Part shown: in pieces, positions 34,960 to 43,147 of the stretch
How the letters are laid out: every line of letters begins with the position of its first letter
How positions within the stretch are numbered: position 1 is the first letter of the stretch
Assembly (NCBI RefSeq): GCF_030063205.1
Contig: NZ_JASISQ010000008.1
Span: 1 to 64,000 of the forward strand
Origin: Arthrobacter antibioticus
GTDB lineage: Bacteria > Actinomycetota > Actinomycetes > Actinomycetales > Micrococcaceae
Reading direction: 5' to 3'
Length of the DNA stretch: 64,000 nt
Translations under genes and position numbers: made by a program
The notes under the pieces: generated by a model
The model's database searches: none
Told to the model about the DNA's origin: nothing
The model's input: the letters and a program-made list of their open reading frames with translations, nothing else

Positions 34960-35580
34960 GTGCAATTCTCCCTTTGGCTAGCCCTAGCAGGCGCTGGCGC
35001 CATGATCTCCCTGACTCCCGGCGCGGGCGCCATTAACACCATGTCCAACTCGTTAACGGCAGGCTTCCGCCGCTCATTTTGGGGCATCCTGGGCCAGCAA
35101 TTGGCCTTGGTAATTCATATTGTCATCGTGGCCGCAGGAGTTGGCATCATCGTTTCCAGCTCCCCGATCCTCTTCCTCCTCATCCGTTACGTGGGCGCCG
35201 CCTACCTGGTTTATCTAGGCATCAGGTCGCTGCTGGCTAAGGTTGAGAAGAACGACGGCGGGAAATCCGCTGCCGCTGTTGAGCCGGGCCTCTCGATGTT
35301 CCGTCGCGGCCTGTGGGTGAATCTCCTCAACCCCAAAGCGATCGTCTTCTTCCTAGCGTTCATGCCCCAGTTCATTCGGCCGGCGGATCCGCTGCTCCCG
35401 CAATACGTAGTCCTGACCGCGACGGTGGTGCTCATTGACATCATTGTCATGTGGTTTGTTTTTGCCGCCGGCGCAAAGCAACTCAAACACCTAACGGCCA
35501 GCGAGCACGGGCAATTACTGCTCAACAGAATTTTTGGCGTGATGTTCATTGTTGTTGGGATCCTGCTCGCGCTGGTCTAG
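34960..35580 (+). CDS. LysE/RhtB-family amino acid exporter
   Basis: A 206-residue membrane protein with six predicted helices. The family motif appears near the N-terminus (LTPGAGAINTMSNSLTAGFRR) followed by GILGQQLAL, and NPKAIVFFLAFMPQF is the conserved segment in the second half. Proteins of this type export lysine, arginine, threonine or homoserine derivatives. The substrate is not predictable here. The GTG start fits a leaderless promoter. The neighbours do not suggest a pathway. Confidence 0.88.
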   Translation: MQFSLWLALAGAGAMISLTPGAGAINTMSNSLTAGFRRSFWGILGQQLALVIHIVIVAAGVGIIVSSSPILFLLIRYVGAAYLVYLGIRSLLAKVEKNDGGKSAAAVEPGLSMFRRGLWVNLLNPKAIVFFLAFMPQFIRPADPLLPQYVVLTATVVLIDIIVMWFVFAAGAKQLKHLTASEHGQLLLNRIFGVMFIVVGILLALV

Positions 35581-35623
35581 CGTCGCGCTGGTCCGCAGGC
35601 TAATCCACCAAACTTCACGCCGA

Positions 35624-35629
35624 TAGACT
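35624..35629 (+). promoter_or_regulatory. Candidate -10 box for a leaderless transcript
   Basis: TAGACT is followed by exactly six bases (AACCCC) and the ATG at 35636. Confidence 0.6.
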
Positions 35630-35635
35630 AACCCC

Positions 35636-36121
35636 ATGACCACTCCTTATCGGATCATGACCGTTTGTACCGGCAATATCTGCCGCTCCCCTATGGCCGA
35701 ATACATGTTGGTCAGCGCCGCAACAGAGGCTGGCCTGGATCTCGAGATTGATTCCTGCGGGACTACGGCATGGGAGGTTGGGAACGCGATTGACCCGCGC
35801 GCCAAAGCACTCTTGGCGCGCCACGCCATTGAGAGCAGTGACCATCGTGCTCGGGCATTTAATCCTAGTTGGTTCGCCGAACGGGACCTCATCCTGGCCC
35901 TAGACATAGACCACTTCCAAGCTCTGCGGGCGCTTGCCCCGGACGCAGCTGCAGCCGCCAAGATCCGCATGCTGCGCTCCTTCGATCCGGCGTTGTCCGG
36001 CGCCAAACCCAAACAACAGGGCATCTACGATCCTTGGTTTGGGGACGCGAAGGACTTTCAGGTCAGCTGGGATCTGATTGCGGCAGCAATTCCAGGTATT
36101 TTGGCACACACTCGTGGCTAG
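35636..36121 (+). CDS. Low-molecular-weight protein-tyrosine phosphatase
   Basis: A 161-residue phosphatase. The P-loop VCTGNICRSP contains the nucleophile C11 and R17 (CX5R), and the general-acid loop reads YDPWFGDAKDF with the essential Asp. These match the LMW-PTP family, related to mycobacterial PtpA. It should dephosphorylate tyrosine phosphates, but the substrate is unknown. No tyrosine kinase lies nearby. The start is ATG 35636 behind a leaderless-type box. The next gene starts eight bases before its stop, so the two are probably co-translated. Confidence 0.92.
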   Translation: MTTPYRIMTVCTGNICRSPMAEYMLVSAATEAGLDLEIDSCGTTAWEVGNAIDPRAKALLARHAIESSDHRARAFNPSWFAERDLILALDIDHFQALRALAPDAAAAAKIRMLRSFDPALSGAKPKQQGIYDPWFGDAKDFQVSWDLIAAAIPGILAHTRG

Positions 36122-38261
36122 TACCCCACGGCCTGTCATCATCGCCATTGACGGCCGCTCCGGTGCGGGAAAAACTACCGTGGCGGTGGAGCTGGCCGCA
36201 CTACTGCGCCGCCATAGGGCCGTGTCGTTGTTTCATCTGGAAGACATCTACCCGGGGTGGGATGGCTTGGCCGGCGGCGTGCAGCGCTACATCGACTCCG
36301 TTCTGCGCCCCTTGCACCAGGGCCTGCCCGCTACCTGGACCGCGTGGGATTGGGAGTCCAAGAACGACGGCGCCCCGCGCACCACCGCCGTGGCCCCGGT
36401 GGTGCTCGTGGAGGGTGTGGGTTCCTCGCATGGGAAGGCTGCCGAGTTCCTCGACGCGATCATTTGGGTTGATGCTCCCGGCTTGGTTCGCAAGCAACGC
36501 GCTTTGGCCCGTGACGGGGACATCTATGCGCCTTTCTGGGATATTTGGGCCGAGCAGGAGGAACGGCTGCTGGAGCAGGATGCAGGTGAGAGCGCGTCAG
36601 CTGCTGTGGCCGACATTATTATTGACGGCACCCACGGCGTCGCTGACGCACCTCCGGTGGTTCTTCAGGCGCTCTCAACTCTTCCCGCCATGGAGCATGT
36701 GCTGGGGCCCGAACTTGCACGCCGCCGCGGCCTGGACTTTTCAGTAGTTTGCCTTGACGGTCTGCCACCTGCCGCTATCCTCTTTGACGTACTCTATGGC
36801 AACGCACAAAACGCCGTGTGGCTGGACAGTTCCGACTCCGCCACGGATAAGCAAGCGGCCTCCCGTTCACGGTTTTCAGTCATGGCCGATGATTCCGGTT
36901 GCTTCGGCCAGCTCGCCCGCCATGAGCATGGTGTGACAACTGTGTTGGCCAGTCAGGTTACAACCCGTATTGGCGGCCCCTTCTTCCAGTGGCTGGATTC
37001 TGTCTGGGGGAGAAAAGCTGTGCGGGCCCCATCGCATTACCCCGGTGATTTCACCCTGGGCTGGCTAGGTTATCTGGGCTACGACCTCAAAGCTGAAACC
37101 GGCGGTTGCGCGTCCCCCACCCCAAGGAGCGCCACGCCCTCTGATGACATGCCCTCTGATGACACTGCCCCTGGCGTGACTGTCCCCGCAGCGGCTTTGC
37201 TCTTTGCCGGCCGCGCCGTGGTTCTTGACCATCTACAAGACTGCCTTTACGTTTTGACGCTGACAAGCCCCCACCAGCCTGGCTCCACCCAAGAATCAGC
37301 GGACTTTTGCGCCAGGGTCCGTACGGCCCTTGCCGCCGCAAGGGCCGCCGCACCCAACGAACCTGGCCAGTCGGCGTCGTCCGTCTGTGGAGCCGCGCCG
37401 CAGTTCACAATCCGTGACGGGGAACTGCGCTACAAGTCGATGATCGCCGCCGCGAAAGCTGAAATTCACGACGGCAACAGCTATGAAATTTGCCTGACCA
37501 CCCAGTTGGAGGCCCGCTTACCGCTCAGAATGGCGCCCTTGAGCACCTATGCAGCGTTGCGAAAGCGGAACCCAACACCGTTTTCGGCCTTTCTGCGCCT
37601 CGGCACAATGAGTGTTTGCAGCACCTCCCCCGAACGTTTTCTGCGCATTGACTCTGAGGGACTCATGCGCGCCGAACCCATCAAGGGCACGCGCCGCCGC
37701 GATGCAGATCCGGAGCTGGACGCCGCGCTCAAGGAAGATCTGGGCGTCTCGGAGAAAGACAGGGCGGAGAACATCATGATCGTGGATCTGCTCCGGAACG
37801 ACCTCTCCCGCTTCGCCATCCCGCAATCCCTGACAGTCCCGCGCCTGTGCCAGATCGAAACTTACGCCACCGTGCACCAGATGGTCAGCACCATCGAAGC
37901 CCGGCTGGCCCCCGGAAGTTCGCGGGCACAAGCCGTTGCCGCAGCATTCCCGGCCGGTTCAATGACGGGCGCCCCCAAAATCAGCACCATGGCCATCCTT
38001 GACGCGCTCGAGGCCGGGACCCGCGGGATCTATTCGGGCGCCATTGGCTACTTTTCGCTTAACGCGGCCACCGATCTCTCTGTTGTGATCCGTACGCTAA
38101 TCTTGCAGGACACGCACGACGGCGGCACGCACCTTTCCCTGGGTATCGGCGGCGCCATTACGGCTGACTCCCAGGACGAGGCAGAGTGGCAGGAGATCCA
38201 GGCCAAAGCCCATGGCGTCCTGTCTACGTTGGGCTCAACCTTTCCTGCGCACCATTGTTGA
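36114..38261 (+). CDS. pabB: P-loop (uridine kinase-like) domain fused to aminodeoxychorismate synthase component I
   Basis: A 715-residue fusion. The first about 195 residues form a P-loop kinase-like domain (GRSGAGKT at 14-21, then HLEDIYPGWDGLAGG, resembling uridine kinase-type proteins). From about 225 on is a chorismate-binding PabB domain, which aminates chorismate to ADC using ammonia from PabA. Active-site segments are EPIKGTRRR near 521, DLLRNDLSR and GSMTGAPK near 615. GTG 36114 overlaps the phosphatase stop by eight bases. TTG 36078 would start inside that gene. A PabA partner is not in view. PabC lies 2.3 kb downstream. The role of the kinase domain is unknown. Confidence 0.9.
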   Translation: MASTPRPVIIAIDGRSGAGKTTVAVELAALLRRHRAVSLFHLEDIYPGWDGLAGGVQRYIDSVLRPLHQGLPATWTAWDWESKNDGAPRTTAVAPVVLVEGVGSSHGKAAEFLDAIIWVDAPGLVRKQRALARDGDIYAPFWDIWAEQEERLLEQDAGESASAAVADIIIDGTHGVADAPPVVLQALSTLPAMEHVLGPELARRRGLDFSVVCLDGLPPAAILFDVLYGNAQNAVWLDSSDSATDKQAASRSRFSVMADDSGCFGQLARHEHGVTTVLASQVTTRIGGPFFQWLDSVWGRKAVRAPSHYPGDFTLGWLGYLGYDLKAETGGCASPTPRSATPSDDMPSDDTAPGVTVPAAALLFAGRAVVLDHLQDCLYVLTLTSPHQPGSTQESADFCARVRTALAAARAAAPNEPGQSASSVCGAAPQFTIRDGELRYKSMIAAAKAEIHDGNSYEICLTTQLEARLPLRMAPLSTYAALRKRNPTPFSAFLRLGTMSVCSTSPERFLRIDSEGLMRAEPIKGTRRRDADPELDAALKEDLGVSEKDRAENIMIVDLLRNDLSRFAIPQSLTVPRLCQIETYATVHQMVSTIEARLAPGSSRAQAVAAAFPAGSMTGAPKISTMAILDALEAGTRGIYSGAIGYFSLNAATDLSVVIRTLILQDTHDGGTHLSLGIGGAITADSQDEAEWQEIQAKAHGVLSTLGSTFPAHHC

Positions 38262-38263
38262 CC

Positions 38264-38296
38264 AATAGTGCGCCACGGGCACTGTGGCGCACTATT
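38264..38296. terminator. 13-bp hairpin between convergent pabB and cardiolipin synthase genes
   Basis: AATAGTGCGCCAC pairs with GTGGCGCACTATT around a seven-base loop. It lies between two convergent stop codons and can act in both directions. It is flanked by TTGTT/AACAA that extend the pairing. Confidence 0.85.
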
Positions 38297-38323
38297 CGTT
38301 AACAATGGCGCGCAGAAGCGACG

Positions 38324-39802
38324 CTACTGCAGGGTGGCCGTCAGCCTGGCCACGTTATCCACATACCGGGCAAGAATAGGTCGGTTGAGCCACTCCTCCA
38401 GTTTGAGCTCACGCGACATGGCGCGGTAATTATCTTCCACCAAGTGCATTTGTTTGACCACGTCGCGATCAATCATCATCACAGTCACTTCAAGGTTCAA
38501 CGAGAAGCTGCGCATGTCCATATTCGAGGATCCAATCACCGCAACGTCGTAGTCAACTGTGAAGTGCTTGGCATGCAGAACCAATGGCTTGGGATACAAG
38601 AAAATGTGCACCCCAGCCTTCAGTAAAGCCTCATAGTAAGAACGCTGGGCGTGGTGGACAAGAAACTGATCTCCCACCTCAGAGACAAATAGCTCCACGA
38701 GCACCCCGCGCTGGGCGGCCGTTGTGATGGCGTAGAGCAGCGAGTCATCGGGCACAAAATAGGGGCTGGAGATGGTGATGCACTCCTCCGCGGAATACAG
38801 CAGCGTGTTGAATAAGCGCAGGTTATTCTCCGTAACGAATCCCGGACCACTGGGTACCACCTGACACAACGAACCACCCGAGAACGAGTCCCAGTGGTAG
38901 GCCGCGAGCTGCGATTCAAGAGTCTCTTCAGTCTCCGCAGACCAGTCGGTGGCGAACATGACGTTCAGCGTTCCCACAATGGGGCCTTCTAGACGAGACA
39001 TCAATTCCACCCATTGGCGGCCAACCCTGTGGTTTTTCCTTTTATGATAAGAAGGCTCAATAATATTTTGGGATCCCGTAAACCCGATTCGACCATCCAC
39101 CACCAGTATTTTGCGGTGGTTGCGAAGATCTGGTCTACGCCACTGCCGCTTGACGGGCATCAGGGGAAGCATTCGTCGCCACTGAATCTGGCTGGCATTT
39201 AAACGCCGAATCATGGTCCTATATCCGGGCACCCGTAAAGAACCGATGTGATCAAAGAGAACCCTGACTCTGACCCCACGCTCCGCTGCCGCCTCAAGTT
39301 CGCAAAACAACCTATTGGTGCAGCTGTCCGAGCTCATAATATAAAACTCGGCGTTGACGTACTCGGTGGCCTTGCTCACCTCATCAGCCATAGCATCAAG
39401 TGAGGCTTGGTATCCATCTATGAGCTGTACCGAATTTCCACCCAACGCCGGGAAGAAACCAAGGTTCTGGTTCAGTTCCATAGCCGATCTCACCCAGGCG
39501 GGTCCCTCATATGTCCCCACTTGAGAGGCCACCTCCCGGGTGCCCTCAACGATGCGTTTGTTAACCGCATCCTGGGCCTCGCGTCGGCGCCTGGAAAGCC
39601 GGAAGTTTCCAAACATCAGGAACAAGATCAACCCAATATAAGGCAAGAAAAAAATGCACAAAAGCCACGCCATGGCAGTTGTGGGACGGCGGTTTCCAGG
39701 GATGATGCCAAGCACAACGATTCGAATCGCTAGATCCACCACGATAATGAGCACCGAAAACCAAGAACCAGCTGTGGGCAGACTAAACGCCGTCCAGATC
39801 AT
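38324..39802 (-). CDS. cls: Cardiolipin synthase (phospholipase D family)
   Basis: A 492-residue membrane enzyme that joins two phosphatidylglycerols, or a PG-type pair, to form cardiolipin. Two N-terminal membrane helices (about 10-30 and 40-62) precede two HKD catalytic motifs: NHRKILVVDGRIGFTGSQN near 225 and LHAKHFTVDYDVAVIGSSN near 405, both complete. ATG 39802 is chosen since AGGAG lies nine bases upstream; the longer frame to 39832 has no such signal. It converges on pabB and is divergent from the HdeD-like gene. Confidence 0.93.
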   Translation of the reverse strand: MIWTAFSLPTAGSWFSVLIIVVDLAIRIVVLGIIPGNRRPTTAMAWLLCIFFLPYIGLILFLMFGNFRLSRRRREAQDAVNKRIVEGTREVASQVGTYEGPAWVRSAMELNQNLGFFPALGGNSVQLIDGYQASLDAMADEVSKATEYVNAEFYIMSSDSCTNRLFCELEAAAERGVRVRVLFDHIGSLRVPGYRTMIRRLNASQIQWRRMLPLMPVKRQWRRPDLRNHRKILVVDGRIGFTGSQNIIEPSYHKRKNHRVGRQWVELMSRLEGPIVGTLNVMFATDWSAETEETLESQLAAYHWDSFSGGSLCQVVPSGPGFVTENNLRLFNTLLYSAEECITISSPYFVPDDSLLYAITTAAQRGVLVELFVSEVGDQFLVHHAQRSYYEALLKAGVHIFLYPKPLVLHAKHFTVDYDVAVIGSSNMDMRSFSLNLEVTVMMIDRDVVKQMHLVEDNYRAMSRELKLEEWLNRPILARYVDNVARLTATLQ

Positions 39803-39966
39803 GCAGGTGACTCCTAGTTTGTTTCCAAGCAATCCACACAGCGTATGCCACCGCTAGTGACAATAGCCTAGCCGCATGAGGCATCTGCGTAGCCTGTGCC
39901 GCTCCGGACACTGTCGCGGCTATGCTGTGCATAAAGTGCAGGTCAACAGCAGAAAGAAGCGCCGTC

Positions 39967-40578
39967 ATGAGTAGCACGGACAGCCCCCACAGCAACACCG
40001 ACGTCTTTGCTCTTGATCCGCACAGGCTTACCCAAACAGCGGTCAAGGGACTGCGTATTGCGTTTGCCATCAGCGGCGCAGTGGCCCTGGTCCTGGGTCT
40101 GCTGCTTTTGCTCTGGCCCACCAAGACGTTGGCTGTCGTGGCCATTTTCCTTGGCATCAACTTTCTCATCACCGGAGGCGTGAAAGTAGCGCTCGGAATT
40201 TTCAGCCACAGCCTCTCCGCAGGCATGCGCGTCTTAGATATCCTGCTCGGTCTATTCGTTATGGTTGCAGGCATCATCGCCCTGCGGAACTCTGCCGCCA
40301 CCGGCGAAGCCCTTTTGGTGTTCACTGTCATCTTGATCGGCATCGGCTGGATCTTCGAGGGCATCATCGCTATGGCCGAAGCTGGCAAGGGCCCCACCCG
40401 TCTCTGGGCCATAGTCTTTGCCGTCATCAGTGTCCTAGCGGGAATCATGGTGCTGGCGGTTCCCGCTTGGACGGCCATGTGGTTGCTGCTGATGACTGCC
40501 ATCATGTTGATCATTCTGGGCATAGTTGGTCTGGTTAGGGCGCTAACGTTCGGCAAGAAAATCACCCACACCCGCTAA
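39967..40578 (+). CDS. HdeD/DUF308-like membrane protein
   Basis: A 203-residue protein with six hydrophobic segments in three hairpin-like pairs, matching the HdeD/DUF308 family (ALVLGLLLLLWPTKTLAVVAIFLGINFLITGG, repeated in pattern by GIIALRNSAATGEALLVFTVILIGIGWIFEGI). HdeD is linked with acid resistance in E. coli, but the role here is unknown. The start at ATG 39967 gives a polar N-terminus (MSSTDSPHS). A TATGCT box at 39921-39926 may be its -10, giving a leader of about 34 bases. Its TAA stop coincides with the -10 box of pabC. Confidence 0.85.
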   Translation: MSSTDSPHSNTDVFALDPHRLTQTAVKGLRIAFAISGAVALVLGLLLLLWPTKTLAVVAIFLGINFLITGGVKVALGIFSHSLSAGMRVLDILLGLFVMVAGIIALRNSAATGEALLVFTVILIGIGWIFEGIIAMAEAGKGPTRLWAIVFAVISVLAGIMVLAVPAWTAMWLLLMTAIMLIILGIVGLVRALTFGKKITHTR

Positions 40579-40581
40579 ACT
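40576..40581 (+). promoter_or_regulatory. Candidate -10 box for leaderless pabC, overlapping the upstream stop codon
   Basis: TAAACT lies exactly six bases before the pabC ATG at 40588. Its first three bases are also the stop codon of the HdeD-like gene. Confidence 0.6.
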
Positions 40582-40587
40582 CCGAAC

Positions 40588-41478
40588 ATGACAGTTTTGG
40601 TATTTTTGGACCCCGCCCATCCGGCAGGACGGTTGGCCGACGCCGCCTCGCCCACCATTTTGGCCACGGATCAGGGCGTCACCAGGGGAGATGGAATCTT
40701 CGAATCCCTCCTAGCCATTGACGGTGTCCCGCTCAAAATTCAGGCGCACCTTGACCGTTTTGCCGTATCCGCGAACACCATGAGCTTAGAGATACCCGCG
40801 GCAAAGGTATGGCAGGCGGCAATTACGACGGCGTTGCAGGCCTATGCTGGCGCCACCGACCAAGCCGTTGTGAAACTGGTAGCCACGCGTGGCCCCGAGG
40901 GAGCCAACACCGCCTCCGCTTGGGTGCAAGTCTCGGAAATTTCGCCAAAGCTGGCGCAACAACGGGCCCAAGGTTTGGACGTTATTTTCTTGGAGCGTGG
41001 CTACGACAGCCAGATTGCCGCCCGCGCACCGTGGCTGCTGATGGGCGCTAAAACACTCTCCTACGCGCTCAACATGGCAGCCCTGCGGTATGCGCACCAG
41101 CAAGGTGCTGATGACGTGATCTTCACCAGCTCAGACGGATTGGTGCTGGAAGGCCCAACATCGTCGGTGCTTTTGGCCCACATTACAGATGAATTCGGTG
41201 CGCCCATCAAACGACTCATCACACCCCACTTAGACACGGGTATTTTGCCCGGCACCACCCAAGGGGCACTTTTTGCTGCTGCAAAGTCCGCCGGATGGGA
41301 GTTGGGATACGGCCCCGTTGCCCCAGCGGATTTGCTCGATGCAGACGCGGTGTGGCTCATCTCCAGCCTGCGCTTGTTGGCGCCGGTGAATACGATCGAT
41401 GGCACGGAAATTGGTACCCCCAAGATCCGGGCAGAACTGAGCACCGAACTTGGGGAGCTATTGGCAAAAACCCTTTAG
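40588..41478 (+). CDS. pabC: 4-amino-4-deoxychorismate lyase (PLP class IV aminotransferase fold)
   Basis: A 296-residue PLP-dependent enzyme of the branched-chain aminotransferase fold type IV. K155 in MGAKTLSYALNM is the predicted PLP lysine, and DQGVTRGDGIFESLLAIDG is the conserved N-terminal segment. EGPTSSVLL and LDTGILPGTTQG match the cofactor phosphate-binding regions. PabC converts ADC to p-aminobenzoate and pyruvate for folate synthesis. The nearby pabB supports the folate role over D-amino acid or branched-chain transamination. Its stop overlaps the stop of the convergent Pr6Pr gene by four bases. Confidence 0.85.
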   Translation: MTVLVFLDPAHPAGRLADAASPTILATDQGVTRGDGIFESLLAIDGVPLKIQAHLDRFAVSANTMSLEIPAAKVWQAAITTALQAYAGATDQAVVKLVATRGPEGANTASAWVQVSEISPKLAQQRAQGLDVIFLERGYDSQIAARAPWLLMGAKTLSYALNMAALRYAHQQGADDVIFTSSDGLVLEGPTSSVLLAHITDEFGAPIKRLITPHLDTGILPGTTQGALFAAAKSAGWELGYGPVAPADLLDADAVWLISSLRLLAPVNTIDGTEIGTPKIRAELSTELGELLAKTL

Positions 41479-42110
41479 GTGGCACTAGCGACGGGCGCAA
41501 TAGCGGGACGCAGCTTGTTTCCCAGCGCAATCATCAACACACTCATGATCACAAAAGCAACCGCGATGATCAGGCAGGTCAACAAAACTGCACCGTAGCC
41601 GCCGTCGTCCGGGTTCAGGAACGGGTAGGCATACCAGTTGGTAGCCGCCCCACGAATCAGCGAATACGCCAGGTACACGAGCGGGAACACCATGGCGATC
41701 CCAACTCTCTTCAAGGGAATCCGCTGGCGAGGCGGTTGGATCAGCCAGTCTGCCACCACAACCACGGGCATCACATAGTGCAGCCATGTGTTGATCCATG
41801 GAAGTAACGCACCCAAATCCACATCGCGCAGCAGCGCCTGAAAAACGATACCAACCAACGCCATGCACACCACCGAAATACAGCGCAACAGCTGCCACAC
41901 CGGGCCTAATTCTTTCCCGCGCCACGTCAGCACGGACTCTACAACGAGGACGACGGCGGCGAAGATGTTTGAGAGGTTGGTGAAGTAGCTGAAGAAGTTC
42001 AGCACACTGAAGCCGTGGCCGGCATGGATGCCCAGTTGGATTCCTACGGCGGTGAGGGCCACCGCTCCAAACAGGAAGCGGATAGCAGCAAATGTGCGGT
42101 GCGAAGTCAT
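41475..42110 (-). CDS. Pr6Pr family membrane protein
   Basis: A 211-residue protein with six predicted membrane helices that matches the Pr6Pr/FAR-17a-like family (FFSYFTNLSNIFAAVVLVVESV near the start, LLPWINTWLHYVMPVVVVADWL in the middle). The function is unknown. The ATG at 42110 begins MTSHRTFAAIRFLFG. It has a CACTAT box exactly six bases upstream on the minus strand. The longer frame from TTG 42218 adds about 36 polar residues and would run to the edge of the SAM-IV aptamer, so it is less likely. It is divergent from the methionine operon. Confidence 0.8.
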   Translation of the reverse strand: MTSHRTFAAIRFLFGAVALTAVGIQLGIHAGHGFSVLNFFSYFTNLSNIFAAVVLVVESVLTWRGKELGPVWQLLRCISVVCMALVGIVFQALLRDVDLGALLPWINTWLHYVMPVVVVADWLIQPPRQRIPLKRVGIAMVFPLVYLAYSLIRGAATNWYAYPFLNPDDGGYGAVLLTCLIIAVAFVIMSVLMIALGNKLRPAIAPVASAT

Positions 42111-42221
42111 GGTTTCATAGTGCCAGTACAGTGGGCCGCGTGTCTGTAGCGCAGCCGTCATGTTCCGCCACACTTCCCAGTTTTTAGTATTGGCAAGGGA
42201 TCGGTGTGTTAGCTTCAAAGT

Positions 42222-42325
42222 GAGTAATGAGTGCCAGTGTCAAGCCCTGACTTGCTGGCCGGCAACCCTCTTTCCGGCGGGGTGCCTCAGGTGAATACTC
42301 GGCAAATCAAGCTATCAACGGCTTA
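42222..42325 (+). promoter_or_regulatory. SAM-IV-type riboswitch upstream of the DUF1737-rhodanese-metZ operon
   Basis: The core GAGTGCCAGTGTCAAGCCCTGACTTGCTGGCCGGCAACCC (with GGGTGCC-like return and a GAGTA/TACTC closing helix at 42223-42227 and 42296-42300) matches my recall of SAM-IV aptamers, which share the SAM-I binding core and occur in Actinobacteria before methionine genes. TAGCTT at 42210-42215 could be the -10 with transcription starting at the aptamer edge. The expression platform is unclear. A CCCTCC stretch (42406-42411) could pair with GAGGAG at 42425-42430. Confidence 0.8.
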
Positions 42326-42435
42326 AGTTTGCAAGCGTGGACGTAACTTGCAGTGTGTATTTAGGAGCTCAGTTTCTAAATACCTGCACAGCTCCCCCCT
42401 TGCAGCCCTCCGGCCATTTGCAATGAGGAGAAATT

Positions 42436-42696
42436 ATGTCCACTGACCCATCCAGCTTGGCCTACAGGCTCATTACAGGTCCCGATGACCGTTCCTTCTG
42501 CGAGTGCATCTCAACGGCCCTGGATGAGGGCTATGTTTTGCACGGGGGTCCTGCGCTCACCTTCGATGGCAGCTCCGTGATCTGCGCCCAAGCTCTCATC
42601 CTTCCGCAGGCCGTTGCCACCAGTGACGCCGCAGTGGCCACGGCAATAGACGAGCTGGATACAGAGTTGGCACTTCATGGAGAGGTCATCAAATGA
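42436..42696 (+). CDS. DUF1737 domain-containing protein
   Basis: An 86-residue protein with the DUF1737 sequence LAYRLITGPDDRSFCECISTALDEGYVLHGGPALTFDGSSVICAQALILP at residues 8-58. The C-terminal part is helical and acidic. No catalytic residues are known. The start has a strong GAGGAG ribosome site. It is the first gene after the SAM-IV-type riboswitch, and its TGA overlaps the rhodanese ATG (ATGA), so both belong to the methionine/sulfur unit. I recall the family mostly as a small uncharacterised protein, so a link to sulfur metabolism here is from context. Confidence 0.85.
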   Translation: MSTDPSSLAYRLITGPDDRSFCECISTALDEGYVLHGGPALTFDGSSVICAQALILPQAVATSDAAVATAIDELDTELALHGEVIK

Positions 42697-43085
42697 GCTA
42701 CGCAGGGGATTTGCCGCCGGTAACAGCATGGGAGCATGTGGCGGCCGGCGCTGTTCTGTTGGATGTGCGCACCCGCAGTGAATGGGAGCATATTGGTGTT
42801 CCCGATACTTCCGCCCTTAATACCGAGCCGCTTTTTATCCAATGGAACCTTGCCGACGGCAGCCACAACCCCGAATTTTTGGCGCAGCTACAGGCCGCGG
42901 TACCCCGTCAGGCACCCCTTGTGGTGCTGTGCCGTTCGGGCGCCCGCTCCATTGCCGCTGCCGAGGCTGCTACGGCCGTCGGCTACACGGCGTACAACGT
43001 CTTGGAAGGCTTCGAAGGCGTCCCCGACCCCTACGGCGACAGGGTGATCAACGGCTGGAAGAACCAACAACTACCCTGGCGCTGA
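42693..43085 (+). CDS. Rhodanese-like sulfurtransferase
   Basis: A 130-residue single rhodanese domain. The conserved LLDVRTRSEWEHIGVP and the active-site loop LCRSGARS with C80 as the persulfide-bearing cysteine are present, as is GYTAYNVLEGFEG near the C-terminus. It should transfer sulfane sulfur to an unknown acceptor. The start overlaps the DUF1737 stop by four bases. It lies between DUF1737 and metZ under one riboswitch, so it may supply sulfide or sulfane sulfur for direct sulfhydrylation by MetZ. That is an inference. Confidence 0.9.
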   Translation: MSYAGDLPPVTAWEHVAAGAVLLDVRTRSEWEHIGVPDTSALNTEPLFIQWNLADGSHNPEFLAQLQAAVPRQAPLVVLCRSGARSIAAAEAATAVGYTAYNVLEGFEGVPDPYGDRVINGWKNQQLPWR

Positions 43086-43147
43086 ACCGCCGTCGCACCT
43101 TATGACACGCCACTGAGAGACCACCAGCGAAAGCCAAGGATACGTAA

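Noticed and set aside
35869-36747. 292-codon frame overlapping the phosphatase and the pabB fusion
   Set aside because: Both overlapped genes have clear catalytic motifs in their own frames; this frame has none.
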